Of a DNA stretch of 64,000 bases, positions 48,744 through 57,839 are shown one piece after another (positions within the stretch are counted from its first letter, which is position 1; each line of letters starts with the position of its first letter). The position numbers were made by a program, and so were the translations under genes. This DNA is from JADJOY01 sp016713535 [NCBI: Deltaproteobacteria bacterium] (lineage in GTDB: Bacteria; JADJOY01): the NCBI GenBank assembly GCA_016713535.1, contig JADJOY010000013.1, positions 1-64,000 of the forward strand. The letters run 5' to 3'. The notes beneath the pieces were generated by a model. The model saw only the letters and a program-made list of their open reading frames with translations, did not search any database and was not told where the DNA came from.

Positions 48744-50374
48744 AGCGTGCCGCGAAGATCGTGCTCGGGATCCTCGCAGTGGTGGTGCTGGTGCCGCTCG
48801 CGGTGTGGAAGTCCGGGCTGCTCACGCCGGGGGTCGAGCCGGTGCCCATCGCGAGCGCGCCGTTCGCGGGCCCGACGCTCACGCGCTCTCCGGTCACGCC
48901 GACGCCGCTGAGTGGCTTCGCCGCGCGCCCGATCCAGCACCCGTTCCAGGCGTTCGAGGGTGGCGGGCTGCATGGCAACGCCTACAACTCGGACGTCCAC
49001 ACCACCGGCGGGCCGAGCGGTCGCGGCGAGCTGGCCGTGATCTCGCGGAGGGTATCGCCGCTGCCGGGCGGGGTGTGCCCGACCATCACCTTCACCCGCG
49101 AAGGCCTGGTGGTGGCGATGTGCGCGTCGTTCGCGGGCTTCGAGATCGACCTCTTCGAGCCCCACACGCTGCGGCTCCTCGCCACCCACCGGCTGGTGAC
49201 GCGGCCGTCGACGTTCGAGGCGCTGGTGAAGCTCGACCTCGACATCATCTTCCTCGACACCAGCGGTGGCAGCTACTTCTACCTCGACGACCAGGACCGC
49301 GTGGTGCTCACCGACGCAGCACAGAGGCTGCAGCGGATCGCCCACCGCAAGCGCGCCGACGGCGGCTACGAGCTCTACGTCGCGGACTCGTGGGATCTCA
49401 CGCCGTACGCCCCCCACGACTGCTTCGACGTCGACAACTTCTTCCCCGCCGGCGAGTGCGACCCCGTCACCTCGGTGATGCCCGACTACACGGGCCGCAT
49501 CTGGTGGGTGACGCGCCGCGGCCGCGTCGGCACCCTCGACCCCGCCACCGGGCGGGTCGGCGTCCACCACTTCGCCGGCGAGGAGATCCAGAACAGCCTG
49601 TCGTCCGACGACACCGGCATGTACGTGATCACCGACCACGCGCTCTACGCGATGGTCGCCGACGAGGCGGGCACCCCCGTGGTGCGCTGGCGCGAGGAGT
49701 ACCCGCGCGCCGACACCTACCGCTACGGCAACATCAACATCGGCTCGGGGTCGACGCCGACCCTCATGGACGACGAGCGCGGGCGCAGGTACGTGGCGAT
49801 CACCGACGCGGGGGCGGATCGCACCGGGCTGGTCGTCTATCGCCGCGAGGAGCAGGTGAGCGGGCCGCGCCAGATCTGCCGGGTGCCGCTCTTCGGCGAG
49901 GCGGGCTCGGCGGTCGAGATCTCGCCGATCGGCTGGGGCCGGTCGCTCGTGGTCAAGAACGACTCCGGCTACCGCAGCGCCTTCCATGGCACCTCGGAGG
50001 CCACGATCGCGGGTGGCATGACGCGCGTCGACATCCGCGAGGACGACTCCGGCTGCGACGTCGTCTGGACCCGCCCCGAGCGCGTGCCCGCCGTGGTCAC
50101 CAAGCTCTCCACCAACGGCCTCCTCTACGCCTACACGTTCGAGGAGCAGCCCGGCGGCGAGAACGCCTGGTCGTTCATCGCGTTCGACTTCGCGAGCGGC
50201 GCGCCGGTGTTCGAACGCTTCGTCGGGCTCGGCAAGTCGTTCGACATCAACTGGGGCTCGCCCGCGATCGCGCGCGACGGCACCGTCTACCTCGGCATCT
50301 TCAAGGGCATCCTCGCGATCGCCGAGCGAGGCGGCGCCGCCGCGGCCACGGTGGCCGTGACCTCGGGCGGCTGA
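48740..50374 (+). CDS. membrane-anchored beta-propeller-like protein, unknown
   Basis: A 544-residue protein. The N-terminal anchor RAAKIVLGILAVVVLVPLAV is followed by a long beta-rich part with blades typical of PQQ-like propellers: GRIWWVTRRGRVGTLDPATG, GMYVITDHALYAMVADEAGT, NIGSGSTPTLMDDERGRRYV and SPAIARDGTVYLGIFKGILA. The blade motif GxxWxxxxxGxxxxLD is visible once or twice. No metal or PQQ ligand is evident, so enzyme activity is unproven. ATGA overlap with TetR implies one transcript under its control. Probably periplasmic. Confidence 0.65.
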   Translation: MKRAAKIVLGILAVVVLVPLAVWKSGLLTPGVEPVPIASAPFAGPTLTRSPVTPTPLSGFAARPIQHPFQAFEGGGLHGNAYNSDVHTTGGPSGRGELAVISRRVSPLPGGVCPTITFTREGLVVAMCASFAGFEIDLFEPHTLRLLATHRLVTRPSTFEALVKLDLDIIFLDTSGGSYFYLDDQDRVVLTDAAQRLQRIAHRKRADGGYELYVADSWDLTPYAPHDCFDVDNFFPAGECDPVTSVMPDYTGRIWWVTRRGRVGTLDPATGRVGVHHFAGEEIQNSLSSDDTGMYVITDHALYAMVADEAGTPVVRWREEYPRADTYRYGNINIGSGSTPTLMDDERGRRYVAITDAGADRTGLVVYRREEQVSGPRQICRVPLFGEAGSAVEISPIGWGRSLVVKNDSGYRSAFHGTSEATIAGGMTRVDIREDDSGCDVVWTRPERVPAVVTKLSTNGLLYAYTFEEQPGGENAWSFIAFDFASGAPVFERFVGLGKSFDINWGSPAIARDGTVYLGIFKGILAIAERGGAAAATVAVTSGG

Positions 50375-50387
50375 CGCGAGCGCGGCG

Positions 50388-51480
50388 ATGGCGTTCCCCG
50401 CCTACCTGGCCCTCAGCGGCCCGCTCACGCTGACGCGCATCCTGCGCGCCAACGGCGGCTTCGACGCGCGCTACGCGGGGCGCGTGGCGGCGCTCTACGC
50501 GGTGTCGTGGGTGGCGCTGCCGTTCGACGCGCTGGAGTCGGCGATCCACGGCGCGCGGATCGCACGCCAGAAGCTCAGCGAGCGGCCGCTCGTGATCCTC
50601 GGCCACGACCGCAGCGGCACCACCCCACCTGCTCAACCTGCTCGCCCTCGATCCGCAGTTCGCGTACACGCGGCCGTCGCAGATGGTGCTGCCGGGGTCT
50701 TGTGTCCTCTTCGACCGGGCGTTCGACGCGCTGCTCGAGCGGATCGACTATCGCCGCCCGTTCGACGACATGGAGGTGGGGCCGGGGAGCCCGCAGGACG
50801 ACGAGGTGCCGCTGGTCAAGCTCACGCCGCACTGCGAGTACCACAAGTACAGCTTCCCGCGCAGTCACCGCCGCTGGCTCGAGCGCTACGTGTTCGGCTT
50901 CTCGCCGAGCTCGCCCGAGTACGCCGCGTGGAAGCGCGCGTACATCGGCACGCTGCGCAAGAGTGCCTACCTGATGAAGCGCGAGCGCTCGCTGCTCAAG
51001 AGCCCGGCGTGGATGGCGAACCTCGGCCCGCTCCTCGACCTCTTCCCGGACGCGCGCTTCGTCCACATCCGCCGCCACCCGCACAAGGTGATCCCGTCAC
51101 AGATCCACCTCCACCGCACGATGGCGCGCAAGTACGGGCTCGAAGCGATCGACGACGCCGGGCTCGTCGACTTCGCGATCCACCAGTACCGCGGCTACAC
51201 GGAGGCGTTCGCGCGCGACAAGGAGCGCATCCCGAGCGCGAACCTGCTCGAGATCCGCTACGAGGACTTCGTCGGTGACCGGATCGGCGGGCTGCGCGAG
51301 ATCTACGCGCGCCTCGGGCTCGGCGACTTCGTGGCGCTCGAGCCGCGCGTCACCGACTACCTCCGCGGCATCGAACGCTACGAGGGCCACAGGTTCCCCG
51401 ACGACCCCGCCCTGCGCGCCCGCATCGACCGCGACCTCGCCTTCGCCTTCCCGATCCTCGGCTATCCGGCGCCCGCGTAG
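50388..51480 (+). CDS. sulfotransferase family protein, one frameshift
   Basis: PAPS-dependent sulfotransferase fold. The 5'-phosphosulfate loop PLVILGHDRSGTT (about 67-79) ends where the frame breaks near 50623; the continuation HLLNLLALDPQFAYTRPSQM is in the next frame. One extra C in CCCC explains it. Later motifs are FVHIRRHPHKVIPSQIHLHR (3'-phosphate loop) and IRYEDFVGDRIGGLREIYAR. Corrected length is about 363 residues. It lies 13 bases after the propeller gene, in the TetR operon. A mobile P450-sulfotransferase pair for modifying a sterol or xenobiotic is a possible reading. Confidence 0.8.
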
Positions 51481-51531
51481 CGGTAGCCATCCGAACAGCG
51501 ATCCACGCCGTCGCCGACGCAGGCGTCGTCG

Positions 51532-51566
51532 CGTATCGCCGGGCACGCGGCGCGTGCCCCTCCCGG
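51532..51566. repeat. dispersed palindromic repeat
   Basis: CGTATCGCC followed by GGGCACGCGGCGCGTGCCC and CTCCCGGAC, a near copy of 27581-27613. It lies in the 179-bp gap between the sulfotransferase and metallophosphatase genes. Confidence 0.65.
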
Positions 51567-51659
51567 ACGAACCGCCCTCCCGCGCGATCGAGGTCCGCTC
51601 GCTTCGGGCTGGCGGAGCGGATTGCTACCATGGACTTCTTCCCACCACGGAGATCCCCG

Positions 51660-52736
51660 ATGCGCGTCTCGCTTTCCGTCACGAGCTTCGCGCTGGTGAG
51701 CCTCGCGCTCGCCGGCTGTCCGTCCAACGACTACGCGACCGACGGCTGCTCGCCTAATGATGCGCCTCCGGTCGCCGACTTCTGGGCGGGCGCGGGCGTG
51801 CGCGACGTCACCTTCCTAGCGTTCGGTGACTCGCAGATCTACCTGTCGAGCGACGGCACCGAGGACGACGGCGGGCGCAAGAACGACCTCCACGTCCAGG
51901 CGGTGAACGTCGCGGACACGCTGTCGTGGCAGCCGCTCGGCGTGGCCCAGCCGGTGGCGAACATCCGGGGCGTCATCATGGCCGGCGACATCACCCAGAA
52001 CGGCCGCGACGCTCGCGAGGCTCCCGCCGACGAATACGGCCGCTTCATCGAGAACTACGGCCTGTGCGCCAACCGGCGGCTGCGCTTCCCGATCTTCGAG
52101 GGCTACGGCAACCACGACTACCGGGACTGGTACAACCTGCTCTACCCCACGGGCGAGCACCCGGTCGCAGACTCGGTGTCGGTGCGCAACCCCTATCGCG
52201 TGGGCCTCACCGCCACCGCACCCGGCAAGCAGGGCCACTACACCTGGAAGTGGGACGACGTCTACTTCATCAACACCAACCTCACGCCGTCGGACGTGGT
52301 GCCGAACCTCGACCCAGCCACCGAGCCGCCCGGCAACCGCGACCCGCGCATGGCGCTCACCTACCTGAAGCAGCAGCTCGCCGAGATCGGCCACCAGGCG
52401 CCGATCGTGATCTGGCACCACTACGGTCCGTGGGCGACCTTCGAGTGGGACCAGGCGCAGATCGCCGAATACGCGGCGGCGGTCAGCGGCTACAACGTGA
52501 TCGCGATCATCCACGGCCACGACCACGGCACCAGCACCTACGACTGGCAGAACGTGCCGGTGTTCAACGTCGGCTCTCCCTACTACACGAGCTACAACCC
52601 CGACGGACGCGGCCACTACACGGTGTTCCGCATCACCAACGACACGCTCTACGCGTTCGACGTGTCGTGGGACCCGAACGCGCCCACCTCGATCGTCGGT
52701 CCCGACCGGTGGAGCCGGATCGTGCCGCTGAGCTGA
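51660..52736 (+). CDS. lipoprotein metallophosphatase (calcineurin-like)
   Basis: A 358-residue protein whose start at ATG 51660 gives a lipoprotein signal, MRVSLSVTSFALVSLALAGC, with lipobox LAGC. The earlier in-frame ATG 51630 would bury it. Metallophosphoesterase motifs occur in order: FLAFGDSQIY (Asp), MAGDITQNG (Asp), GYGNHDYRDW (Asn-His), IVIWHHYGPW (His) and IHGHDHGTS (two His), all dinuclear-metal ligands. It would be anchored in the envelope. Substrate unknown. Confidence 0.88.
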   Translation: MRVSLSVTSFALVSLALAGCPSNDYATDGCSPNDAPPVADFWAGAGVRDVTFLAFGDSQIYLSSDGTEDDGGRKNDLHVQAVNVADTLSWQPLGVAQPVANIRGVIMAGDITQNGRDAREAPADEYGRFIENYGLCANRRLRFPIFEGYGNHDYRDWYNLLYPTGEHPVADSVSVRNPYRVGLTATAPGKQGHYTWKWDDVYFINTNLTPSDVVPNLDPATEPPGNRDPRMALTYLKQQLAEIGHQAPIVIWHHYGPWATFEWDQAQIAEYAAAVSGYNVIAIIHGHDHGTSTYDWQNVPVFNVGSPYYTSYNPDGRGHYTVFRITNDTLYAFDVSWDPNAPTSIVGPDRWSRIVPLS

Positions 52737-53063
52737 GTCGTACCGGGATCGACGAGCCGCGGCGGCGCCGGCGCCGAGGGAAGGCTCGAAGGGGCGCGAC
52801 GCCTCCCCCCCGCACCCTTTTCGGAGGGACCGCCTCCTGGCGGTCCGCTGCGAGACCGTCCCGGCGCGCCGGAGGCGCGCCCTCCAGACCGGGGGTCACG
52901 CCTCGGCGATGTGCCCCCGAAAATCGGTGCCAGGCACCCTCGTCCGTCCGGAAGGCTGGAGCGCGCGCGCTCCGTCGCGCGCCAGGAATCGAACGGCCGG
53001 CAGCGCGGCGAGATCCGCTTCCCACGCCCGCGAGGAGCTCGGCGCGCTACGCCGAGGGCGGAC
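52737..53063. repeat. 327-bp gap with hairpins and a REP-like palindrome
   Basis: There is no gene here. It contains GGACCGCC-tcct-GGCGGTCC (about 52836-52855), GGCGCGCC-gga-GGCGCGCC nearby, the REP-like GGTGCC-a-GGCACC at about 52926-52938, and the third copy of the 30-bp element at 52956-52985. Confidence 0.6.
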
Positions 53064-53258
53064 TCAGAGACCCAGGCGAGCCTTCACGCGGGCGAGCGGG
53101 ATCGGCTTCGCGTTGCGCGGGTCCCGCAGCCGCCGGTCCACCTCGGTGACGTCTTCGCGGTCCTCGCGCTCGTCGAGGCGCCGCGGATCCTCGACCGGGA
53201 CCCCGGCCACCACGTTCCGCCCCGTGCGACGGGGCTTGCCGGAGGAGTCCCGCGTCAT
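53064..53258 (-). CDS. small antitoxin-like protein, unknown
   Basis: A 64-residue, strongly charged protein. The centre DEREDREDVTEVDRRLRDPR and the end KPIPLARVKARLGL resemble the C-terminal tails of RelB/Phd-type antitoxins. There is no obvious DNA-binding part. It ends a three-gene minus-strand run with the next two genes. Low certainty. Confidence 0.4.
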   Translation of the reverse strand: MTRDSSGKPRRTGRNVVAGVPVEDPRRLDEREDREDVTEVDRRLRDPRNAKPIPLARVKARLGL

Positions 53259-53287
53259 GGGGGAGTGGGTAAGAGCGGGCCGGACGC

Positions 53288-53494
53288 TCAGGCGTTCGCC
53301 ACGAGCGCGCCGGGATGGAAGCTGAGGTATTCCCGCACCTCGAGCTCCATGCGATCGATCTCAGCCAGGAATCCCGATACGGCCGCATGGTAATTGGTCG
53401 GGCTCGACTCGACCTGCCGAACGTGCGCGACCTGCTCCTGGAACCGCCCGATCCGGTCCAGCGTGACGCTCAGCTCTCGATCGTTCGCGATCAT
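53288..53494 (-). CDS. small helical protein, unknown
   Basis: A 68-residue, probably all-helical protein (ELSVTLDRIGRFQEQVAHVR, SGFLAEIDRMELEVREYLSF). It starts with ATGA overlapping the nucleotidyltransferase stop, so the two are translationally coupled, as in many toxin-antitoxin pairs. I do not recognise a named family. Confidence 0.55.
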   Translation of the reverse strand: MIANDRELSVTLDRIGRFQEQVAHVRQVESSPTNYHAAVSGFLAEIDRMELEVREYLSFHPGALVANA

Positions 53495-53826
53495 CCGGGC
53501 TCCGCTACGATCTCCACCACGCCTCGCTTCTCACCGTCCCGCCGCACCTGCCAACCCTCGTCCATCGCCTGCGCCCCACCGAGGGCGGCTCGGCACCGCG
53601 TCCAGAACACGCTGGCGCCGAAGTGACTATCGGCCGCGCCGTGGTCGAACAGCAACCTACCCTCCCCGGCGACGGCGCTGAGCTCGAAGGAATCATCCAT
53701 CAACAAGAAGATGTCGACGTCGTTTGGTTCGGGCTTTGCCGTCACGAACGACCCCAAAACGATGAAGCGCGACAAGTGGCCCGTCGACTCTGCCAGGCGG
53801 TAGATCCGCTCCAGGCGCTGACTCAC
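53491..53826 (-). CDS. nucleotidyltransferase-fold protein, possibly N-terminally truncated
   Basis: The MNT-type motif GSFVTAKPEPNDVDIFLLMD (G-S, then D-x-D metal ligands) marks a DNA-polymerase-beta-like nucleotidyltransferase of the DUF6932 kind. Downstream are FDHGAADSHFGASVFWTRCR and the tail MDEGWQVRRDGEKRGVVEIV. GTG 53826 gives 111 residues, shorter than usual; upstream codons soon meet the divergent toxin fragment, so the N-terminus may have been lost at that junction. The coupled small gene could be its antidote. Confidence 0.65.
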   Translation of the reverse strand: MSQRLERIYRLAESTGHLSRFIVLGSFVTAKPEPNDVDIFLLMDDSFELSAVAGEGRLLFDHGAADSHFGASVFWTRCRAALGGAQAMDEGWQVRRDGEKRGVVEIVAEPG

Positions 53827-53862
53827 TAGCTTGCGGAGGAGCGAGCCCGCCTGTCCCTTGCG

Positions 53863-54078
53863 ATGCCTCGATCTGGCTTTATGCCCTCGATCGGGCCCCG
53901 CGTCCACGAGCTGCGCATTCCGGACGCCGAGCAGAGCTGGCGCATCGTCTACCGCATCGATCCCGACGTGATCGTGATCGTCGACATCGCGAGCAAGAAG
54001 ACTCCCGCCACCCCACACGCCATGATCGAGCGTTGCCAAGCCCGCCTGCGCGCCTACGATCTCGCTCGTCAGAGGTGA
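53863..54078 (+). pseudogene. RelE/HigB-type toxin fragment
   Basis: 71 residues reading MPSIGPRVHELRIPDAEQSW, then RIVYRIDPDVIVIVDIASKK and a helical tail. This is the C-terminal two thirds of a Gp49/HigB-like mRNA interferase; the N-terminal helix normally before the PMxSIG block is missing and the upstream sequence belongs to the divergent nucleotidyltransferase. A new start at ATG 53863 is possible but activity is doubtful. It precedes an antitoxin gene by 13 bases. Confidence 0.65.
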
Positions 54079-54091
54079 GAGGATTCCGACT

Positions 54092-54535
54092 ATGGATGCC
54101 ACGACTCGAAAGCGTCTCGAAGCCGCAGGCTGGCGGACCGGCACGGTTGCCGAGCTCTTGGGACTCACCCCCGCCGAAAGCGCCTTCATCGAGATGAAGC
54201 TCGCCCTGGCCCGCACGGTCCGCACGTTGCGCGAGCGCCGCCACCTCTCTCAGGATCAAGCCGCGGCTGCACTCGGTTCGAGCCAGTCCCGGATCTCCAA
54301 GATCGAAGCCGCGGATCGCTCCGTGTCGCTCGATCTCTTGGTGCGCTTCGCTCTCGATCTCGGCGCTACCCGGCGCGACGTCGCCGAGGCGCTCCTGGGC
54401 TCTTCGGTCTCCGTCAAACGGGTTCCCGCGAAGCGGGAACCCGCGGGACGTCGCCCAGATCGTTCGCGCCCGCCCACGGTCCGTGCGGCCAAGGCTCGAA
54501 CGATCGCCCCGCCGGCTCCGTGCGTGACGCCCTGA
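54092..54535 (+). CDS. HigA/XRE-type antitoxin, stop supplied by an IS end
   Basis: A 147-residue HTH_XRE protein. The helix-turn-helix is LSQDQAAAALGSSQSRISKI (about 51-70), and the upstream LTPAESAFIEMKLALARTVR is typical of HigA2-like antitoxins. It normally binds the toxin and represses the operon. The last three bases, TGA 54533-54535, are the first bases of the IS3-family element, so the native C-terminus has been changed by the insertion. The Arg/Pro-rich tail is atypical. Confidence 0.8.
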   Translation: MDATTRKRLEAAGWRTGTVAELLGLTPAESAFIEMKLALARTVRTLRERRHLSQDQAAAALGSSQSRISKIEAADRSVSLDLLVRFALDLGATRRDVAEALLGSSVSVKRVPAKREPAGRRPDRSRPPTVRAAKARTIAPPAPCVTP

Positions 54536-54563
54536 TCTTGCCCCGATTCCGTGGACACCGTGA

Positions 54564-55650
54564 CTATGCCGCAATCGCGGCGTGATTTCTGTTCAACGTC
54601 ATGGATCGATCAACCTGGACGACCGGGCCAGTGGCACCACTCGAAGGGCGCGCGAGGCCATTTCCGGGGGGATGCCGAGGTGGCGGGCCCCTGTCGCGAC
54701 GCGCTCTGGAGCCATTTGGCGAGGCCGAATTTCCGCCGGTCGCGGTTGTTGCGGTGCTCCCTTGGTCCGAGCAGCTTCGTGCGGGGAGCTGGGCTCGGAC
54801 TTCAAACTCCAACGGACTGACGTAGCCCAAGTGCGAGTGCCTGCGCCGCACGTTGTAGAAGCGCTCGATGTACTCACCAACCGATGCGGTTGCTGCACTC
54901 GGGTTCTCGTATCGCTCATGATCCACGAGCTCGGCGCGCAGCGTGGCGAAGAAGCTTTCCGCCACCGCGTTGTCCCAGCAATCCCCACGACGGCTCATGC
55001 TACCGACGAAGCCGTTCGCGTCCAGAACATCTTGGTAGTCCTCGCTGGCGTACGGGCTGCCCCTGTCGGAATGGTGGATCAGCCCCGCCGCTGGCCGTCG
55101 GGCTCGGAGTGCGCGGCCAAGGGCCTCCAACGCCAAGATGCGGTCGTTCGTATCGCTTACGGCCCAACCCACCACGCGGCGCGAGAACAGGTCCAGGATC
55201 ACCGCCAGGTACGCCCAGCCCGCGTGTGTCGCCAGGTACGTCACGTCTGTCACCCAGGCCAAATTCCGTGCGTTCGGCGAGAACTGCCGATCGAGCACGT
55301 TGGGGGCGATGGGGGGAGTGGTTCGAGTCGGTCGTGCGGCGGAGCGCCGCTCTGACGCGGTACGAGCCGCTGCTCGCGCATCAGTCTCGCAACTCGCTTT
55401 CGCCCCAGGTGCCAGCCCTGAGCCCGCAGATCCTCGTGGACTCGCGGACTGCCGTAGGTGCACCGGCTCTGCCGGTGCGACGCCGTGATCTCCACGGCGA
55501 GCCGGGCATCAGCCTTTGCACGAGCGCTGGGGCCACGATCCTCCAGGCGTAGAAGCCGCTCGGCGACGGCGAGCACCCGGCAGAGCATGCGAACGGGAAG
55601 GTGGCCTTCTCGGCGTTGATGAACCGGAATCTCACCGGCTCTCCTTCGCG
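54564..55650 (-). pseudogene. IS3-family transposase OrfB (DDE), frameshifted
   Basis: The rve integrase domain is spread over several frames: FRFINAEKATFP, then VRMLCRVLAVA, SGFYAWR, then YGSPRVHEDLRAQGWHLGRK, and finally the catalytic core in one frame. All three acidic residues are present: WVTDVTYLATHAGWAYLAVI, LIHHSDRGSPYAS and RRGDCWDNAVAESFFATLRA. At least three frame changes are needed, so OrfB is inactive as sequenced; given the errors seen elsewhere, some may be artefacts. Confidence 0.78.
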
Positions 55651-55970
55651 AAGAAGGCCGCCGCTTTTTTTAATATTTCTCGTTCCATCTCCAGGCGCTT
55701 CACCTGGGCACGGAGCCGCGTCAGCTCTTCGCGCTCCGCGGTGGTCAACGCGCCCGGCGGGCCCTGTCCCGCGTCGATCGCCGCGCGCTTCACCCACTCT
55801 CGCAGCCCGTTCTCGGCCAGATCGAGATCCTTGGCGACCTTGGCGATGTTGCGGTCACCCAGCTTACAGAGCCGTACCGCCTCGGCCTTGAACTCCGGTG
55901 AGAACGACCTTCGGTGTCTCCGTGCCATCCCAACCTCCGGGCGCATTCTCGCGCCTGTTGGGGTGTCCAC
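55632..55970 (-). CDS. IS3-family transposase OrfA
   Basis: A 112-residue protein, the DNA-binding part of the transposase. It has a helix-turn-helix (FSPEFKAEAVRLCKLGDRNI, then AKVAKDLDLAENGLREWVKR) and a leucine-zipper helix (LTRLRAQVKRLEMEREILKK). Programmed -1 slippage at AAAAAAAG (minus strand, 55671-55664) would join it to OrfB, as in other IS3 elements. ATG 55928 (MARRHRRSF) is the likelier start within this frame. Confidence 0.82.
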   Translation of the reverse strand: MDTPTGARMRPEVGMARRHRRSFSPEFKAEAVRLCKLGDRNIAKVAKDLDLAENGLREWVKRAAIDAGQGPPGALTTAEREELTRLRAQVKRLEMEREILKKAAAFFAKESR

Positions 55971-56032
55971 GGAAACGGGGGAGGATCACCCGCACATCGG
56001 GCGCCCCACTGACTCAGAGCTGAGTGTCACCT

Positions 56033-56276
56033 TTTAGGGGGAAGTGTCCACAACCTTTCGCACCGAGTTCTGCCCATCCTTCAATGGGCAGAACAGATTC
56101 AAGACCGGGGGCACTCTTTCGGCTGGGTTGTTCGCAACCCTAGGGCACAGGATCAGGCATACGACATCGAGCGTGCCAGTCGTTCCTCCAGCAGTCGTGC
56201 GCATCGGCATCATCGCTGCAGGGTGCGGATCGGTGGTCGATAGGGCCGAGGGAGCCCGAGTGGCACCATCGAAAAA
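56033..56276 (-). pseudogene. truncated Rhs tip cassette (fourth copy)
   Basis: Reads PVLNLFCPLKDGQNSVRKVV on the minus strand and stops three residues later, so only the first part of the Rhs core remains. It parallels the start of cassette 3 (58190-58425) for over 200 bases. CTGAGTGTCACCT flanks it as a direct repeat at 56020-56032 and 56277-56289. The region to 56368 holds no other gene. Confidence 0.7.
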
Positions 56277-56368
56277 CTGAGTGTCACCTACCCATCGGGG
56301 TCGGAGTTGGTTGATTCGAGACGAGCGCTCTTCGTACTGCGGTGCGCACCTCCTCGCTTCGGTCCTGA

Positions 56369-56917
56369 TTACCGACAATCCGGCCCCTCCATAACGCTCG
56401 GATCCCACTGCGCCTGGACGGACAACGCTGCGATCGCCGCAATTCTTACACGCGGAGATTCGTCATGAAGCGCGGCTTGCACGAAAGTACTTCTGGATGC
56501 GCTAGCGCCATGCGGACTCAGCACACTTAGCGCCCAGATCGCCGCTACTCGCACCTCGATGTCGGGATCACCCGTCGCCGATCCGACTGCCGAAATCACT
56601 GCATCAGTTCGAGTACCCCGCTTAACAAACACCTCGAGCGCAGACCGTCGCGCTTTTGCTTCGCCGTGCCGCAAACACCGCCGGAGGCGCCAATCAACCC
56701 ACCAATCGGGGAAGGCGTATGACAAGGCATTGATCGAGGCGGATTGCACCACTGCCTTCGGATCATCTGCTCGCGCAATCAGAACTTCAACATATGCAAG
56801 GAGCCCGAGCATCAGAATGCCGAAGATCACAGATCCAACTTTTACGGCGCCCAAGAGGACGGCGCGCGGCCGTAAAGGGGCCGACTGAGAACCATCAAGT
56901 CGACCTGACGCATGCAT
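56369..56917 (-). CDS. membrane-anchored HEAT-repeat protein, putative immunity to cassette 3
   Basis: A 182-residue protein from ATG 56917, with GAAGGGTG upstream. One N-terminal membrane helix (VGSVIFGILMLGLLAYVEVL) is followed by HEAT-like helical pairs: ARADDPKAVVQSASINALSY, RRSALEVFVKRGTRTDAVIS, IEVRVAAIWALSVLSP and SPRVRIAAIAALSVQ. It begins 11 bases after the metallopeptidase half of cassette 3. Helical-repeat immunity proteins are known in polymorphic toxin systems. The role is inferred from position; no direct evidence. Confidence 0.6.
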   Translation of the reverse strand: MHASGRLDGSQSAPLRPRAVLLGAVKVGSVIFGILMLGLLAYVEVLIARADDPKAVVQSASINALSYAFPDWWVDWRLRRCLRHGEAKARRSALEVFVKRGTRTDAVISAVGSATGDPDIEVRVAAIWALSVLSPHGASASRSTFVQAALHDESPRVRIAAIAALSVQAQWDPSVMEGPDCR

Positions 56918-56928
56918 TAACACACCCT

Positions 56929-57439
56929 TCAGTTCTCTTTGACTTCGCACTTACCATGGAGGCCACCCGTAGCGCCTTGACTGAAGACGGAATTCTCGCA
57001 AGATTCAGCGAATTCCTCACTCTCTCCGAACGCGGACTGCACCGCTTGTTCATGACGTTCCGCATATACGTGATGCGCCACCTCGTGAACGATCAGAGCC
57101 GCGATTGCCGGGCATCCAGACACTATTCCCTTGCGTATGCTTTGGCGCGATAGCGAAACAGCCGGCGTTGGGTCATTGATCGCGAAAGCTGACCCACAAA
57201 CATCGCGCAGTGCGTCGGATGGAAAGTCAGCGTCATCGATGATCGCGATCTCTCCGGAAATAGACTTGATCTCGGCGAACTTGTCGCTGAGCGCCCGTAA
57301 CGCACGGACCTTATCGGGCTCGTCGTCACCGATCTGCGCAATCTTCAGCACAGCTTCGATACCAGACGACACCCCTTGGTCTACGGCTTCGTCGAACTTT
57401 CCCTTCACCGCCTTATCGCGCGCCTTTATCAACTGCGGC
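56929..57439 (-). pseudogene. Rhs cassette 3, 3' half: HEXXH metallopeptidase-like toxin domain
   Basis: The part after the IS66-like insertion reads LIKARDKAVKGKFDEAVDQG and on to a zinc-peptidase motif IVHEVAHHVYAERHEQ. It is followed 18-19 residues later by SEEFAESCE, where Glu could be the third ligand (gluzincin pattern). The C-terminus is Cys-containing. Without the insertion it would continue the pilin-like helix of the 5' half in frame. It is separated from its start and thus probably silent, unless a start inside the IS is used. Confidence 0.75.
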
Positions 57440-57839
57440 GTATCCGTCCGGTAGTCCCATGGGGCCGGTGCGAAGGGGCCGCAGCTCGCGTGATCCGCGG
57501 CGGGCAGGTCCGTCGGTTGTAGAGGTCGGGTACGGCTTACTCGGCGGCGACCGATGAAGCTTGGGGGTGAGCGCTGGCCCAGCGATCGGGCAGGAGCTCG
57601 GCCATGCGGTGAGCGGGCCATCCCACGGCGAGCTTCTCGATCACGTCCGTGAGGTACGGCAGGGTGCCACGCCGTGCTGCACGCAAGTCCGCATCAAGCT
57701 GTAGGTATCCGTCCGGTAGTTCCATGTTCCGTCGTGCGGCGGCTCGCGTGAAGCTCTGCCTCCTCGATCGCGGTGAGGATCGAGGCAGAGCTTCACGCGA
57801 GCCGCGGAACGACGGAACATGGAACTACCGGACGGATAC
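57440..57839. mobile_element. 400-bp IS66-like remnant with 8-bp target duplication
   Basis: The ends are inverted repeats GTATCCGTCCGGTAGT-C/T-CCATG, 22 bases with one mismatch, and both flanks are ACTGCGGC (57432-57439 and 57840-57847), an 8-bp duplication typical of IS66. Inside, on the minus strand, SLMRTCVQHGVAP and, one frame over, LPYLTDVIEKLAVGWPAHRM and AELLPDRWA resemble the C-terminus of IS66 TnpC. A third copy of the end sequence at 57705 makes 57705-57839 a long imperfect palindrome. Confidence 0.75.

Larger units (their letters stand above)
54533..55988 (-). mobile_element. complete IS3-family insertion sequence
   Basis: A 1456-bp element. Its ends are 27-bp inverted repeats (TGATCTTGCCCCGATTCC... 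at 54533 and TGATCCTCCCCCGTTTCC... read inward from 55988), 24 of 27 identical, beginning with TGA. Both sides are flanked by CCC, a 3-bp target duplication usual for IS3. It carries OrfA and OrfB on the minus strand, with an A7G slippery site at 55671-55665. Inserted in the 3' end of the antitoxin gene. Confidence 0.88.

Noticed and set aside
55516-56037. A 173-codon plus-strand frame across the IS3 end
   Set aside because: Antisense to OrfA/OrfB with no family features.
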